DNA from: Chloracidobacterium sp.
GTDB lineage: Bacteria; Acidobacteriota; Blastocatellia; Pyrinomonadales; Pyrinomonadaceae
Reading direction: 5' to 3'
DNA: 64,000 nucleotides
Assembly: GCA_016716305.1 (NCBI GenBank)
Contig: JADJWP010000002.1
Coordinates: forward strand, 124,001-188,000
Below the pieces are notes generated by a model that saw only the letters and a program-made list of their open reading frames with translations, was not told the DNA's origin and ran no database searches. The position numbers and the translations under genes are program-made. How positions within the stretch are numbered: the first letter of the stretch is position 1; every line of letters starts with the position of its first letter. Below, one piece after another: positions 43,581 through 51,346 of this stretch.

Positions 43581-44858
43581 ATGTCGTTGAAATTCGAACT
43601 TCCGCCGCTTGAGATCGAGGAATACACGCTGGCAAACGGCCTGCGTGTTGTTTTGAACCGTGATACCGCCGTGCCCGTCGTTGCCGTCGCTGTATATTAC
43701 GATGTCGGTTCCCGGAATGAACGCGAAGGCCGCACGGGTTTTGCGCACTTGTTCGAGCACATGATGTTTCAGGGCTCTGAAAACGTCCCGAAGGCCGGGC
43801 ATTTTCAATACGTGATGAAGGCCGGCGGCACGATGAACGGTACGACGTCGAGCGAAAGGACGAATTACTATGAGACGATGCCGGCCGATCAGTTGCCGCT
43901 CGCTCTCTGGCTCGAGTCCGATCGAATGCGTTCGCTTGCCGTAACGCAAGAGAATCTCGACAACCAGCGTGAGGCCGTAAAAGAAGAAAAACGCCTTCGG
44001 TACGACAATCAGCCCTACGGACAGATCTTCGATATGCTCAATTCGATGATCTATAAGAACTTTGCGAACTCGCATTCGACGATCGGGTCAATGGAGGATC
44101 TTGATGATGCAACGGTCGACGATGTGCAGGAGTTTTTCAGAGTTTATTATGCTCCGAACAATGCGGTCCTGACTTTGTCGGGCTCATTCGACCCGGCAAC
44201 GACAAAAGATCTGATCGAGACTTATTTTGGCGACATCCCTGCACAGACCAAACCACCTTCGATCGATGTTTCGGAGCCGGTCGAGGTAAGCGAAAATTAC
44301 CGTGAGTGGCATGACCCGCTCGCTCCTTTACCAGCATTTTTATTGGGCTGGAAAATACCCCCGCGCCGATCGCCTGAGTACTACGCACTCTACCTTGCCG
44401 GCAAGTTGCTGTACGACGGCGATAGCTCGCGTTTGTATCAGAAGTTGGTAAAGGGTGAGGAATCAGTCGTTCAATTATTCGGATTTACCGACGAGCGACG
44501 CGGTCCGTCAAGTATTTTTATCGGTGCGATACCGAAACCCGAGCAGGACCTGAGCCAGATCAGAGCGACGATAATGACCGAGATCGAAGACATCGCTGCG
44601 CATGGGCCAACCGCCGAAGAGATGCAGAAACTGCACAATCAATTGATCAACGATGCCGTGCGAATGCGACAATCCTCAATGACCCGTGCTCAGCAGATCG
44701 CTGAATTCGCGCTTTATGACGGCGACCCGCATTTCGTCAATTCAGAGCTCGACGAATTGCTTGCGATAAGGCCGGATCAGATACGAAAGGCCGTTTCTGA
44801 TTTTCTTGACACAGAGAACCGGGCATTGCTCGACGTAGTACCACCGGGCAAGGGCTAG
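43581..44858 (+). CDS. M16-family zinc metalloprotease (catalytic subunit)
   Basis: The 425-residue protein has the inverted zinc motif HxxEH in GRTGFAHLFEHMMFQGSENV and the downstream Glu in NQREAVKEEKR, so it should be active. Other family segments are VYYDVGSRNEREGR and GGTMNGTTSSERTNYYETMP. No signal peptide is seen. The next gene, 64 bases downstream on the same strand, encodes an M16 protein without the motif, and the pair should form the usual heterodimeric peptidase chamber. Confidence 0.93.
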   Translation: MSLKFELPPLEIEEYTLANGLRVVLNRDTAVPVVAVAVYYDVGSRNEREGRTGFAHLFEHMMFQGSENVPKAGHFQYVMKAGGTMNGTTSSERTNYYETMPADQLPLALWLESDRMRSLAVTQENLDNQREAVKEEKRLRYDNQPYGQIFDMLNSMIYKNFANSHSTIGSMEDLDDATVDDVQEFFRVYYAPNNAVLTLSGSFDPATTKDLIETYFGDIPAQTKPPSIDVSEPVEVSENYREWHDPLAPLPAFLLGWKIPPRRSPEYYALYLAGKLLYDGDSSRLYQKLVKGEESVVQLFGFTDERRGPSSIFIGAIPKPEQDLSQIRATIMTEIEDIAAHGPTAEEMQKLHNQLINDAVRMRQSSMTRAQQIAEFALYDGDPHFVNSELDELLAIRPDQIRKAVSDFLDTENRALLDVVPPGKG

Positions 44859-44922
44859 TGCCGCGTCTCGTTCATTACGATCATATCAGGCCGGCCGCCG
44901 TCGGGTCCGGAATTCAAAATTT

Positions 44923-46620
44923 ATGACATTGAATCGCAAAGCAGCTCCGGAGCCACTGGATCCGGTACCGTTCAACATCCCAAACGCTTTTGTCACGACG
45001 CTCGCAAACGGGTTGCGCGTCGTTATTTTTGAGAATGGACGCTTACCGGTCGTCTCATTTCGACTTGCGTTCATGTCGGGTGACGCACACGATCCACGCG
45101 ATCTTACCGGAGCTACTTCGGCGATGGCGTCGATGCTCACCGAGGGAACCGAAAACTACTCAAGCCGCGAACTGGCAGAAAAGATCGAGCGTTTGGGCGC
45201 GGGGCTTTCGGCGTCTTCCTCAGACGATTTTACAATCGTTGCGGGCTCGTCGCTTTCGATGTATTCCTCTGAGATCATGCAGCTGATCTCTGAGGCCGTG
45301 TTCGCGTCGACATTTCCTGAGGAAGAACTCGATCTATATCGCCGCAACACGCTCGAGAATCTTAAATATCAGCGTTCGCAGCCAAACTTTCTTGCCGCCG
45401 AACAATCGGCTCGTCTTCTTTATGGCAGCCATCCCTACGGTACTGTCTCACCGAAGCCGGCGGACATCATGCGGTTGACCCGCGAAGCGTTGATCGCAGC
45501 GAAACGATCGAGTTTTCTGCCGAACAACGCCGTCCTGATCGTGGTTGGGGACATTCAGAAAGACCTTTTGCTTTCCGAGATCGAAGACCAACTCGGAGAT
45601 TGGGAACCTGGCGAAAGAGACACGCATCAGTTTCCGATCCCGAAGGCGTCCAAGGAACGCACGGTGACCATAGTTGATCGTCCCGGTTCGGCGCAGGCAA
45701 ATATTGTCATCGCCAATCTGGCTTTCGATCGCGGGCATAAGGACTATTTCCCGGCGATCGTGATGAATCAGATCCTTGGTGCAGGGGCATCATCGCGGGT
45801 ATTCATGAACCTCCGCGAGGAAAAAGGCTACACATACGGTGCGTATACGAAATTTGATCCAAGAAAACTCGCCGGCGATTTTGAGGCCACGGCTGAGGTG
45901 CGGACCTCGGTAACGGGCGATGCACTCCGTGAATTTTTCTATGAGCTGGAACGGATCCGAAATGAAAGAGTGCTCGATGAGGAGTTGGATGATGCTAAGA
46001 ATTTTCTGACAGGTGTTTTTCCGATACGGGCCGAAACACAGGAAGGCTTGACCAATCTGCTTGTCAACCAGGAGTTGTACTCGCTGCCGCATGACTATCT
46101 GCAAACTTATCGCTCGAATATCGACGCCGTGACGGTCGAAGACGTACAACGAGTGGCGAACATGTTCATTCATCCTGATGAAGCGTCGATCATAATTGTA
46201 GGCGACGCATCAGAAATATTACCGCAGGTCAGCGAATACCCCTCTTTGATCGATATCTACGATACTGAGGGAATGAAGCAGGATGGATCAAAATATTCGT
46301 TTACCGAAAACGAAGACCTCGCTGATGTTGCCGGGAAGTGGACCCTGATGATCGATTTCCAGGGACAGCAACTGCCGGTTTCGCTCGCTCTCGAACAAAA
46401 CGGAGCGAGTGCAACCGGGATACTCGAGACCATGCTTGGCAACGGAAATATTACCGAAGGAAAGGTGACAGGAAGCAGGCTAGCCGCGACGGCCGTTGCT
46501 GAAATGCAAGGCCGATCCATCGAGTTCACGATCGCGGGCAAGATCGAGGGAAACGCGATGAGCGGCACTCTTACTGCTCCGATAGTCCCGGAACCGCTTA
46601 CGTTCACTGGTACCAGATAG
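44923..46620 (+). CDS. M16-family non-catalytic partner with extra C-terminal domain
   Basis: The 565-residue protein has the M16 fold segments (AFVTTLANGLRVVIFENGRL, RSNIDAVTVEDVQRVANMFI) but reads TSAMASML where HxxEH would be, so it lacks zinc ligands. It is the natural second half of the peptidase encoded just upstream. After the M16 body (about 1-445), a 110-residue C-terminal beta-rich domain follows (ADVAGKWTLMIDFQGQQLPV, ending EPLTFTGTR) that is not usual for the family and may bind a ligand or anchor the complex. A terminator follows. Confidence 0.88.
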   Translation: MTLNRKAAPEPLDPVPFNIPNAFVTTLANGLRVVIFENGRLPVVSFRLAFMSGDAHDPRDLTGATSAMASMLTEGTENYSSRELAEKIERLGAGLSASSSDDFTIVAGSSLSMYSSEIMQLISEAVFASTFPEEELDLYRRNTLENLKYQRSQPNFLAAEQSARLLYGSHPYGTVSPKPADIMRLTREALIAAKRSSFLPNNAVLIVVGDIQKDLLLSEIEDQLGDWEPGERDTHQFPIPKASKERTVTIVDRPGSAQANIVIANLAFDRGHKDYFPAIVMNQILGAGASSRVFMNLREEKGYTYGAYTKFDPRKLAGDFEATAEVRTSVTGDALREFFYELERIRNERVLDEELDDAKNFLTGVFPIRAETQEGLTNLLVNQELYSLPHDYLQTYRSNIDAVTVEDVQRVANMFIHPDEASIIIVGDASEILPQVSEYPSLIDIYDTEGMKQDGSKYSFTENEDLADVAGKWTLMIDFQGQQLPVSLALEQNGASATGILETMLGNGNITEGKVTGSRLAATAVAEMQGRSIEFTIAGKIEGNAMSGTLTAPIVPEPLTFTGTR

Positions 46621-46637
46621 CGCTGACCGAACGGCAG

Positions 46638-46690
46638 AACGCGAAGTACACTACACCGTTCGATTCGGTCGTTCGTAAACTTCGCGTTTT
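46638..46690 (+). terminator. Intrinsic terminator of the M16 gene pair
   Basis: AACGCGAAGT (46638-46647) pairs perfectly with ACTTCGCGTT (46679-46688). An inner ACCG/CGGT pairing and a TTTT run follow on the plus strand. The minus strand has no T-run, so it serves the plus-strand genes. Confidence 0.85.
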
Positions 46691-46707
46691 GCCATTTACA
46701 CGCTGGT

Positions 46708-47100
46708 CTATTCGGGCTGGACGAATTGAATGATCGCGAAGTCGGCGCCTGATGGATCGGCGACCATTGCCATTCGCCCGACGCCCGGTGCGTCAAATGG
46801 CGGTACACGAATGCTGCCGCCGTTTGCGGTGATCTTTGCTGCCGTCTCGTCTGCATCGGCAACCGCGATGTAATTTGCCCAGTGCGAGGGCGCGTCGCCC
46901 CACTCATCGGTCATTGGCATCATACCGCCGGTGGCGGTGCCATCCCTGATGATCTCTTTGTAATCCATTGGGGTAACTTTCGATTGTTGCAGCGACCATC
47001 CAAACAGCTTTGAATAAAACGCTGATGCTGCATCGATGTTTCGTGTTCTCAGTTCGCGCCAGCACACATCACCGGCTTTAGGTATTTCAAAATCTGCCAT
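46708..47100 (-). CDS. VOC-superfamily protein (glyoxalase/dioxygenase fold)
   Basis: The ATG at 47100 lies 5 bases after a GGAGG, so it is preferred over the ATG at 47112 that overlaps the upstream gene's stop. The 130-residue protein has the vicinal-oxygen-chelate fold features: VCWRELRTRNIDAASAFYSK, LFGW, NYIAVADADETAAKITANGG, GRMAMVADPSGADFAIIQFV. It is a paralogue of the gene upstream and probably co-transcribed with it. Substrate and metal use are unknown; such pairs are often annotated as bleomycin-resistance or glyoxalase-like. Confidence 0.88.
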   Translation of the reverse strand: MADFEIPKAGDVCWRELRTRNIDAASAFYSKLFGWSLQQSKVTPMDYKEIIRDGTATGGMMPMTDEWGDAPSHWANYIAVADADETAAKITANGGSIRVPPFDAPGVGRMAMVADPSGADFAIIQFVQPE

Positions 47101-47111
47101 GATAACCTCCA

Positions 47112-47540
47112 TTAACCCTGCATCTTGAATGTTGCAAATATCGCTCCGGTTGGGTCGGCAATTACCGCCATTCGACCTGTATTCGGAATGTCCATCGGTT
47201 CTCTAAGAACCTTGCCTCCAAGTTCGACCGCCAGTTTTGCATTTTCGTCAACGTCGTTAACGGCGATATACGTCATAAGATGCGGCGGCGGCAATGGCTC
47301 GCCTTCCGGACACATCTCGGGAGTTATTTCATAAAGCCCGCCTGCAGGATAACCGCTGCCGGTTGAAAATTCGTGATACGCAAATATACCGGCAGCATCA
47401 CTATCTTTGAAGGTCCAGCCAAAGACGTTCGCGTAGAATTCCTTACATTTTGCGGCATCATTGCTGGCTATCTCGGTCCAACAGAACTCGCCGTGGCCCG
47501 GCCCGGCATAACCGGCCATCTCACTTGCTTCTTGTGTCAT
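47112..47540 (-). CDS. VOC-superfamily protein (glyoxalase/dioxygenase fold)
   Basis: The ATG at 47540 (MTQEASEMAGYAGPGHGEFC) follows GGAGT; the longer frame is not preferred. The 142-residue protein has FCWTEIASNDAAKCKEFYAN, VFGWTFKDSD, MTYIAVNDVDENAKLAVELG and GRMAVIADPTGAIFATFK. It shares fold and many motifs with the next gene, so the two arose by tandem duplication. Such proteins bind small molecules, or inactivate antibiotics, through a metal site; the ligands here are not certain. Confidence 0.88.
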   Translation of the reverse strand: MTQEASEMAGYAGPGHGEFCWTEIASNDAAKCKEFYANVFGWTFKDSDAAGIFAYHEFSTGSGYPAGGLYEITPEMCPEGEPLPPPHLMTYIAVNDVDENAKLAVELGGKVLREPMDIPNTGRMAVIADPTGAIFATFKMQG

Positions 47541-47704
47541 GCGTTTACTCCTATTGAGTGATTTATCGAAAGCCCGCCCTGGTTGGTTCGAATACAAACT
47601 CTTACGCAATTGCCTTCATTAGGGTTCATACCGGTTGAATTACGGATCGCTCGCCTGAAATGTCCGATATCTCAAACAGATAGCGCTCGACCGCCTGACC
47701 TTGT

Positions 47705-48676
47705 TCAGCCTGAACTGGTTTCGAACTGGACACTCGCGGGAACTGCGTGCGATGCGACGAATTGCCACCCATTCACATTTTTGACGAGGGCAGCTAGATA
47801 AAACACCGAACTTCCGCGATCCGTGGTTCCTAATCGTCCACGCGTTCGGAGCCGAAATGTGTAGATCGCGGAACTCCCAAGTACCTTAAAGTGTTCGAGA
47901 TCGATCGATTGACGTTGAGATGGCTCAGCGGCTGAGCGAAATACCTGGATCAGCGACATCCCGCTGTTTGAGCGTTCTCCGTTCGTATCGGTCGAAACAT
48001 ACGACCACGAAAAATATGCCTTCAATGCATCATCGAGCCGAGCTTGCTCGACGGCTGACACCTTAGCGAGCATCGCAGTCAGATCTTCCGGCACCGTCTC
48101 CGTCTTTGCAGGATCCGCAAGCGGGGGATCAGTGACATCGCCGATAGCGGCAACGGCAGGATGAGGCGGATGCCAAGGAACCGGCGAGCATTGAAAAGTG
48201 TTTGCAGATCCGGCGATCAAACGCCAGGTCGAACCGTGTCGCTGCCAGACCTCGGTTGCCTGATATTTTGTGAGACATGTCGACCCACGAAATTGCCAAT
48301 CATTGTTCTTTAGTACCGTCGCGACCGCGATGTCGCCAAATATCCTGATATCCGGCTCTTCATTTGTGAATGCAATTGTCTCGAAGTCAAGCTTTTTCCG
48401 AGCTTTCAGCAACGCACTATCCGCACGCATCATTGCCACCAATTGCTGTTTGGAGTTGTAGATCGGCCGGCCGCGAACGCTAACGAAATCATCGGCGTAG
48501 ATCTTTTCGAATGGCGCGGCGTTGCGGACAACGAACGCATCAGAGATCTCGTTCATCAGCCTTCGGATCTCGGCCTGATCACGTACGTCGGCGCTTGGTC
48601 CCATACCTGTGGTCTGGGTAAAGCAAATACCACAAAGTGGGATGATCACCAATATGAACGATCGTAAAAAGACCAT
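47705..48676 (-). CDS. Exported protein with two NTF2-like (DUF4440) halves
   Basis: From the ATG at 48676 the product has about 323 residues; an in-frame TTG eight codons upstream overlaps the preceding gene's stop. A signal peptide (SFILVIIPLCGICF) is followed by one NTF2-like domain (about 25-155: IRRLMNEISDAFVVRNAAPF, EKIYADDFVSVRG, GDIAVAT) and a second with the same style (about 195-320: LDDALKAYFSWSYVS, GSSAIYTFRLRTRGRLG, VKNVNGWQFVASH). Such folds bind small ligands or act as non-enzymatic modules. No specific function can be given. Confidence 0.75.
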   Translation of the reverse strand: MVFLRSFILVIIPLCGICFTQTTGMGPSADVRDQAEIRRLMNEISDAFVVRNAAPFEKIYADDFVSVRGRPIYNSKQQLVAMMRADSALLKARKKLDFETIAFTNEEPDIRIFGDIAVATVLKNNDWQFRGSTCLTKYQATEVWQRHGSTWRLIAGSANTFQCSPVPWHPPHPAVAAIGDVTDPPLADPAKTETVPEDLTAMLAKVSAVEQARLDDALKAYFSWSYVSTDTNGERSNSGMSLIQVFRSAAEPSQRQSIDLEHFKVLGSSAIYTFRLRTRGRLGTTDRGSSVFYLAALVKNVNGWQFVASHAVPASVQFETSSG

Positions 48677-48696
48677 CGCGAATCGACCGTAAAAGT

Positions 48697-49173
48697 TCAA
48701 TTGAGGTCGGTCTGATTTTTCCTGACGAAATCGGTTTCTACCGCAAGTTCCTCGTCGCCGTCCGGCGATACGTTGTACATCACATATCTAAACCCGTCCC
48801 CTTTCGGTATTACGTCTGTCCGCCAACCCCAGTCCGGATGATCCGGAACGGGATAGCTGCCAAACAGAACGAGCGCGCCGACATCGGTGACCTCGCCTTT
48901 ACACGCCATTAGAACGTTCGCCGAATGCCAAGAATCGGTCCAAAATGCGGTCGCCGACCCGTCCTTCTGAATACCGAACAATAATAGCCCTTCTTGCGGC
49001 TTTCCCTCGTAAGACCAGGTATAAGCGATCTCGACGAATTGACCACCGACCCGTGACCGGACAACTGCCGTTGAAGGAGATTCGAAGATCGGGTCCGGCA
49101 TCCATGAAAGGTTCAGCCGATTCGTTCCGGACCAATCACCGACAAGCGTTGCAAAGGGTTCTGATATCGACAT
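48697..49173 (-). CDS. DUF1579-like cytoplasmic protein
   Basis: The 158-residue protein from the ATG at 49173 (MSISEPFATLVGDWSGTNRL) has the features of the DUF1579/THAP4-like lipocalin-type fold: an N-terminal GDWSGTNRLNL, FVEIAYTWSYEGKPQEGLLL, and ATAFWTDSWH. These proteins bind small hydrophobic ligands or heme in some relatives. The next gene begins at its stop codon, suggesting coupling. The start is not supported by a strong ribosome site. Confidence 0.7.
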   Translation of the reverse strand: MSISEPFATLVGDWSGTNRLNLSWMPDPIFESPSTAVVRSRVGGQFVEIAYTWSYEGKPQEGLLLFGIQKDGSATAFWTDSWHSANVLMACKGEVTDVGALVLFGSYPVPDHPDWGWRTDVIPKGDGFRYVMYNVSPDGDEELAVETDFVRKNQTDLN

Positions 49174-49345
49174 AGTTCGAAGTAAACGGTATCGCCAGAT
49201 CTGACGAGGGTAATATTCAATACAACGATCGGGCAATATGACGGCGATCGTCCGACTGAGATCTTAATTATGTATCCGAATTCAGAAGCGTAACATTAAC
49301 CGCCGTAGCTGTAAATGAATTTGGGCAATCGAGAGAAAAGGTGGG

Positions 49346-49417
49346 AGTTTTGAGTTGTGATTGGGGATCGTCCGGCTCTTGTTTTTTAGCAGGAAAAGCC
49401 GGTCACAACTCAAAACT
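49346..49417. repeat. 72-base inverted repeat beside rad52
   Basis: A perfect 15-base inverted repeat (AGTTTTGAGTTGTGA at 49346-49360 and its complement at 49403-49417) encloses a second perfect pair, CCGGCT (49372-49377)/AGCCGG (49397-49402), which on the 3' side is directly contiguous with the outer arm. Eleven bases bulge on the 5' side and the loop is 19 bases. It lies 21 bases beyond the rad52 stop. It may be a terminator or processing hairpin, or a remnant of a small mobile element; no T-run of terminator quality follows on either strand. Confidence 0.75.
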
Positions 49418-49438
49418 TTCGCAGAAGGCCGCTGCCGA

Positions 49439-50155
49439 TCAGCCGACATTTCGCATCGGTAGAGCAGCGGTTCCTTCAGTCTTTAGGCGATCGATCAGTT
49501 TCGAGGCAGCCCGTCGCGAGAGTTCGGCGACCGAACATCGAAACTGTTTCATGCATTCCGTCTCGGCATCAAGGCCGCTCTCGCGTGCGATCGCCCGGAT
49601 CATCCCAAGTTGCTTAGCAGTGATCAACTCCCCGAGACTGGACGCAACGGGATTCGCAGGCGGCGCAGTACTTTCAGAAATCGCTTGCGTTTCAACACGA
49701 TCGAAGGCCTCTAACTCACGTTTGTACAGTTCGCGGGCAATCCCGAATTTTACGGCCGCCCGTTTCAGCGCGTCGTGCTCTGCCTTTTTTATCCCCATTT
49801 CGGTTCGAGCCGAGCCCGTCCCGATGCCTTCGCGGGTGACACCATCGATCGTGATCGCAACCGTTACCGTGATCAGATCGCCGATCGGCCGAATATCCTT
49901 AACGGTATGAGCCCAGTTCGGCGCGGTCTCATCGAGAATGTCGGCAACGGAGTGCCATTCGATGTATTCGACCATCTTTACTTGGCCATTGCGGTCTCGC
50001 CAACCCTCACGATGTCTCAATAGCGAGGGATCGATGTTCCGCCTTAGTTCACGGAGTGTTCCGGAAAAATCCAGTACGTTGGCATTCGCAAGACTGTCGT
50101 TGAGACGAACTGCCTTTTCATTTGATCGGGTCTCGATTGCGTCGATGTTGTTCAT
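49439..50155 (-). CDS. Rad52/Rad22-family (DdrA-like) single-strand annealing protein
   Basis: The ATG at 50155 follows AGGAGA. The 238-residue protein has the Rad52-type core: WHSVADILDETAPNWAHTVK, ITVTVAITIDGVTREGIGTG and the signature RTEMGIKKAEHDALKRAAVK. A second, helical C-terminal part (about 175-230: SLGELITAKQLGMIRAIARE) may bind DNA or a partner. Such proteins anneal single strands in repair or phage recombination. It is divergent from an XRE-type regulator gene with a shared 248-base control region. An old phage or plasmid origin is possible, but no other phage genes are present. Confidence 0.88.
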   Translation of the reverse strand: MNNIDAIETRSNEKAVRLNDSLANANVLDFSGTLRELRRNIDPSLLRHREGWRDRNGQVKMVEYIEWHSVADILDETAPNWAHTVKDIRPIGDLITVTVAITIDGVTREGIGTGSARTEMGIKKAEHDALKRAAVKFGIARELYKRELEAFDRVETQAISESTAPPANPVASSLGELITAKQLGMIRAIARESGLDAETECMKQFRCSVAELSRRAASKLIDRLKTEGTAALPMRNVG

Positions 50156-50313
50156 TACTTTTCTCCTATTGTGTATGTTGCGAGGCCTTGGTCGCTGCCG
50201 GCTTCTCGCCTGTACGCCGCTCGATCTGCGACTCAGATATTTTACCCGCCGATGTGTCAGCGATGAAACATCGTATCATACCAATTTATTTGTTGCAACC
50301 ATGAAACGAGGTG

Positions 50314-50377
50314 TTGCATTTAAAATTTCACTATGTTATGTTTTATCCGTGAAATACAAAGTGCACCTGTGACACTT
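50314..50377. promoter_or_regulatory. Control region between rad52 and the XRE regulator gene
   Basis: A promoter for the plus-strand gene can be drawn as TTGCAT (50314-50319), 17 bases, TATGTT (50337-50342). It is covered by an inverted repeat TTTCAC/GTGAAA (50326-50354) and followed by AAGTG/CACTT (50359-50377). Direct copies of ATGAAAC occur at 50263 and 50301. These are plausible operators for the adjacent XRE protein. Confidence 0.5.
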
Positions 50378-50403
50378 ATATTCCGTGGAGGAAAAAGCTC
50401 ATT

Positions 50404-50796
50404 ATGGGATTCAAGAACGACAATTTCATCAACACCGTGGAGTTAGGCAGGGCGATCAAGCGTCGCCGCGAGGAACTTGGACTAAGTCTGAGAGATGTCG
50501 CGGACGTGACGAATGTCTCGGCCTCGACGCTGTCCAGGATCGAGAACGGGACCGGTAAACCCGACGCTGACAACATAGCCCGGTTAACGGGCTGGCTGGA
50601 TATGCCGATCGATCGTGTCATGAATAAAAAGACGATGGATGACGTCGAACCGGTAATTTACTATCCGCACGAAGCAACGCCTGAGATAGTCGAAGCTCAT
50701 CTCAGAGCCGACAAAAAGCTGACGCCTGAGACCGCAAAGGCGCTTTCGGAGCTTTTCAGGGTAGCGTACAAGCAGTTCAGCAAACCGGGCGAATAG
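50404..50796 (+). CDS. XRE-family transcriptional regulator
   Basis: The ATG follows GGAGG with a spacing of some 13 bases. The 130-residue protein has a helix-turn-helix domain (about 14-70: LGRAIKRRREELGLSLRDVA, VSASTLSRIENGTGKPD) and a C-terminal extension (TPETAKALSELFRVAYKQFS) that may dimerise. It has no protease domain. Its gene is divergent from rad52, and inverted repeats in its own promoter suggest autoregulation. Co-control of rad52 is likely but not shown. Confidence 0.88.
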   Translation: MGFKNDNFINTVELGRAIKRRREELGLSLRDVADVTNVSASTLSRIENGTGKPDADNIARLTGWLDMPIDRVMNKKTMDDVEPVIYYPHEATPEIVEAHLRADKKLTPETAKALSELFRVAYKQFSKPGE

Positions 50797-50857
50797 TAGC
50801 AGGTTCAAGTTCATTTACGTTCGAAGTTATCGGACGATCATACGGAGATTTCAGGAA

Positions 50858-51265
50858 ATGGAACACGCGATCACGTTGAACAAGACGGCTGTTGGTAGGG
50901 CACCACGACAACCATTCGTAATGGACACGACGTTTGTGCTCTTTTTTCTCGCGGTGGATTTCGGATTTTCGGTGACTTTCTCGGGGCTGGACGGGATATT
51001 ATCACTGGTAACGCTCGTGATGTTCGTGTTTGTGCCATATTTGCTTCCCTCCGTTGATGAGAAGCCGGAATTTGGACAATGGGTTCTCGGTCGAGCCGCA
51101 ATTGCCGTTTTCGCGGTGTTTCTTGGGGTGATGTTGAGGCAGGCGATCGGGACCGTGATACCCGAAGAATTTCGTTATGTTCCGATGACGTTGTTGATCG
51201 GTTCGGCGATTTTCTGCGGATTTACTCAGATTTATGGTATGATAAGGTTTCGTTTGGCGGGTTAG
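50858..51265 (+). CDS. Small membrane protein of unknown function
   Basis: The 135-residue protein follows AGGAA and has four hydrophobic segments (FVLFFLAVDFGFSVTF; ILSLVTLVMFVFVPYLLP; AAIAVFAVFLGVMLR; TLLIGSAIFCGFTQIYGMI), with short charged loops. I do not recognise the family. It lies 61 bases after the XRE gene on the same strand and may be co-transcribed. A terminator follows. Confidence 0.65.
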   Translation: MEHAITLNKTAVGRAPRQPFVMDTTFVLFFLAVDFGFSVTFSGLDGILSLVTLVMFVFVPYLLPSVDEKPEFGQWVLGRAAIAVFAVFLGVMLRQAIGTVIPEEFRYVPMTLLIGSAIFCGFTQIYGMIRFRLAG

Positions 51266-51290
51266 GCAAAAGGCGTCGAACGACCAATGG

Positions 51291-51330
51291 AAGATCCGCG
51301 TGTGTTTCGGGAACAGACGCGGATCTTTTC
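51291..51330 (+). terminator. Intrinsic terminator between the membrane-protein gene and aroF
   Basis: AAGATCCGCGT (51291-51301) pairs perfectly with ACGCGGATCTT (51317-51327), 11 pairs, with TTTTC at the end on the plus strand. It may also fold in the minus-strand aroF transcript, though without a T-run. Confidence 0.85.
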
Positions 51331-51346
51331 ATTGATCTTACGTTTC

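Noticed and set aside
43332..44075. 247-codon minus-strand frame
   Set aside because: It lies opposite the active M16 protease with its HxxEH motif and the end of the subtilisin gene; no homology to any family is visible.
49439..51265. Prophage or integrated element
   Set aside because: Rad52 and an XRE regulator alone are not enough; no integrase, structural genes, attachment repeats or tRNA site are visible.
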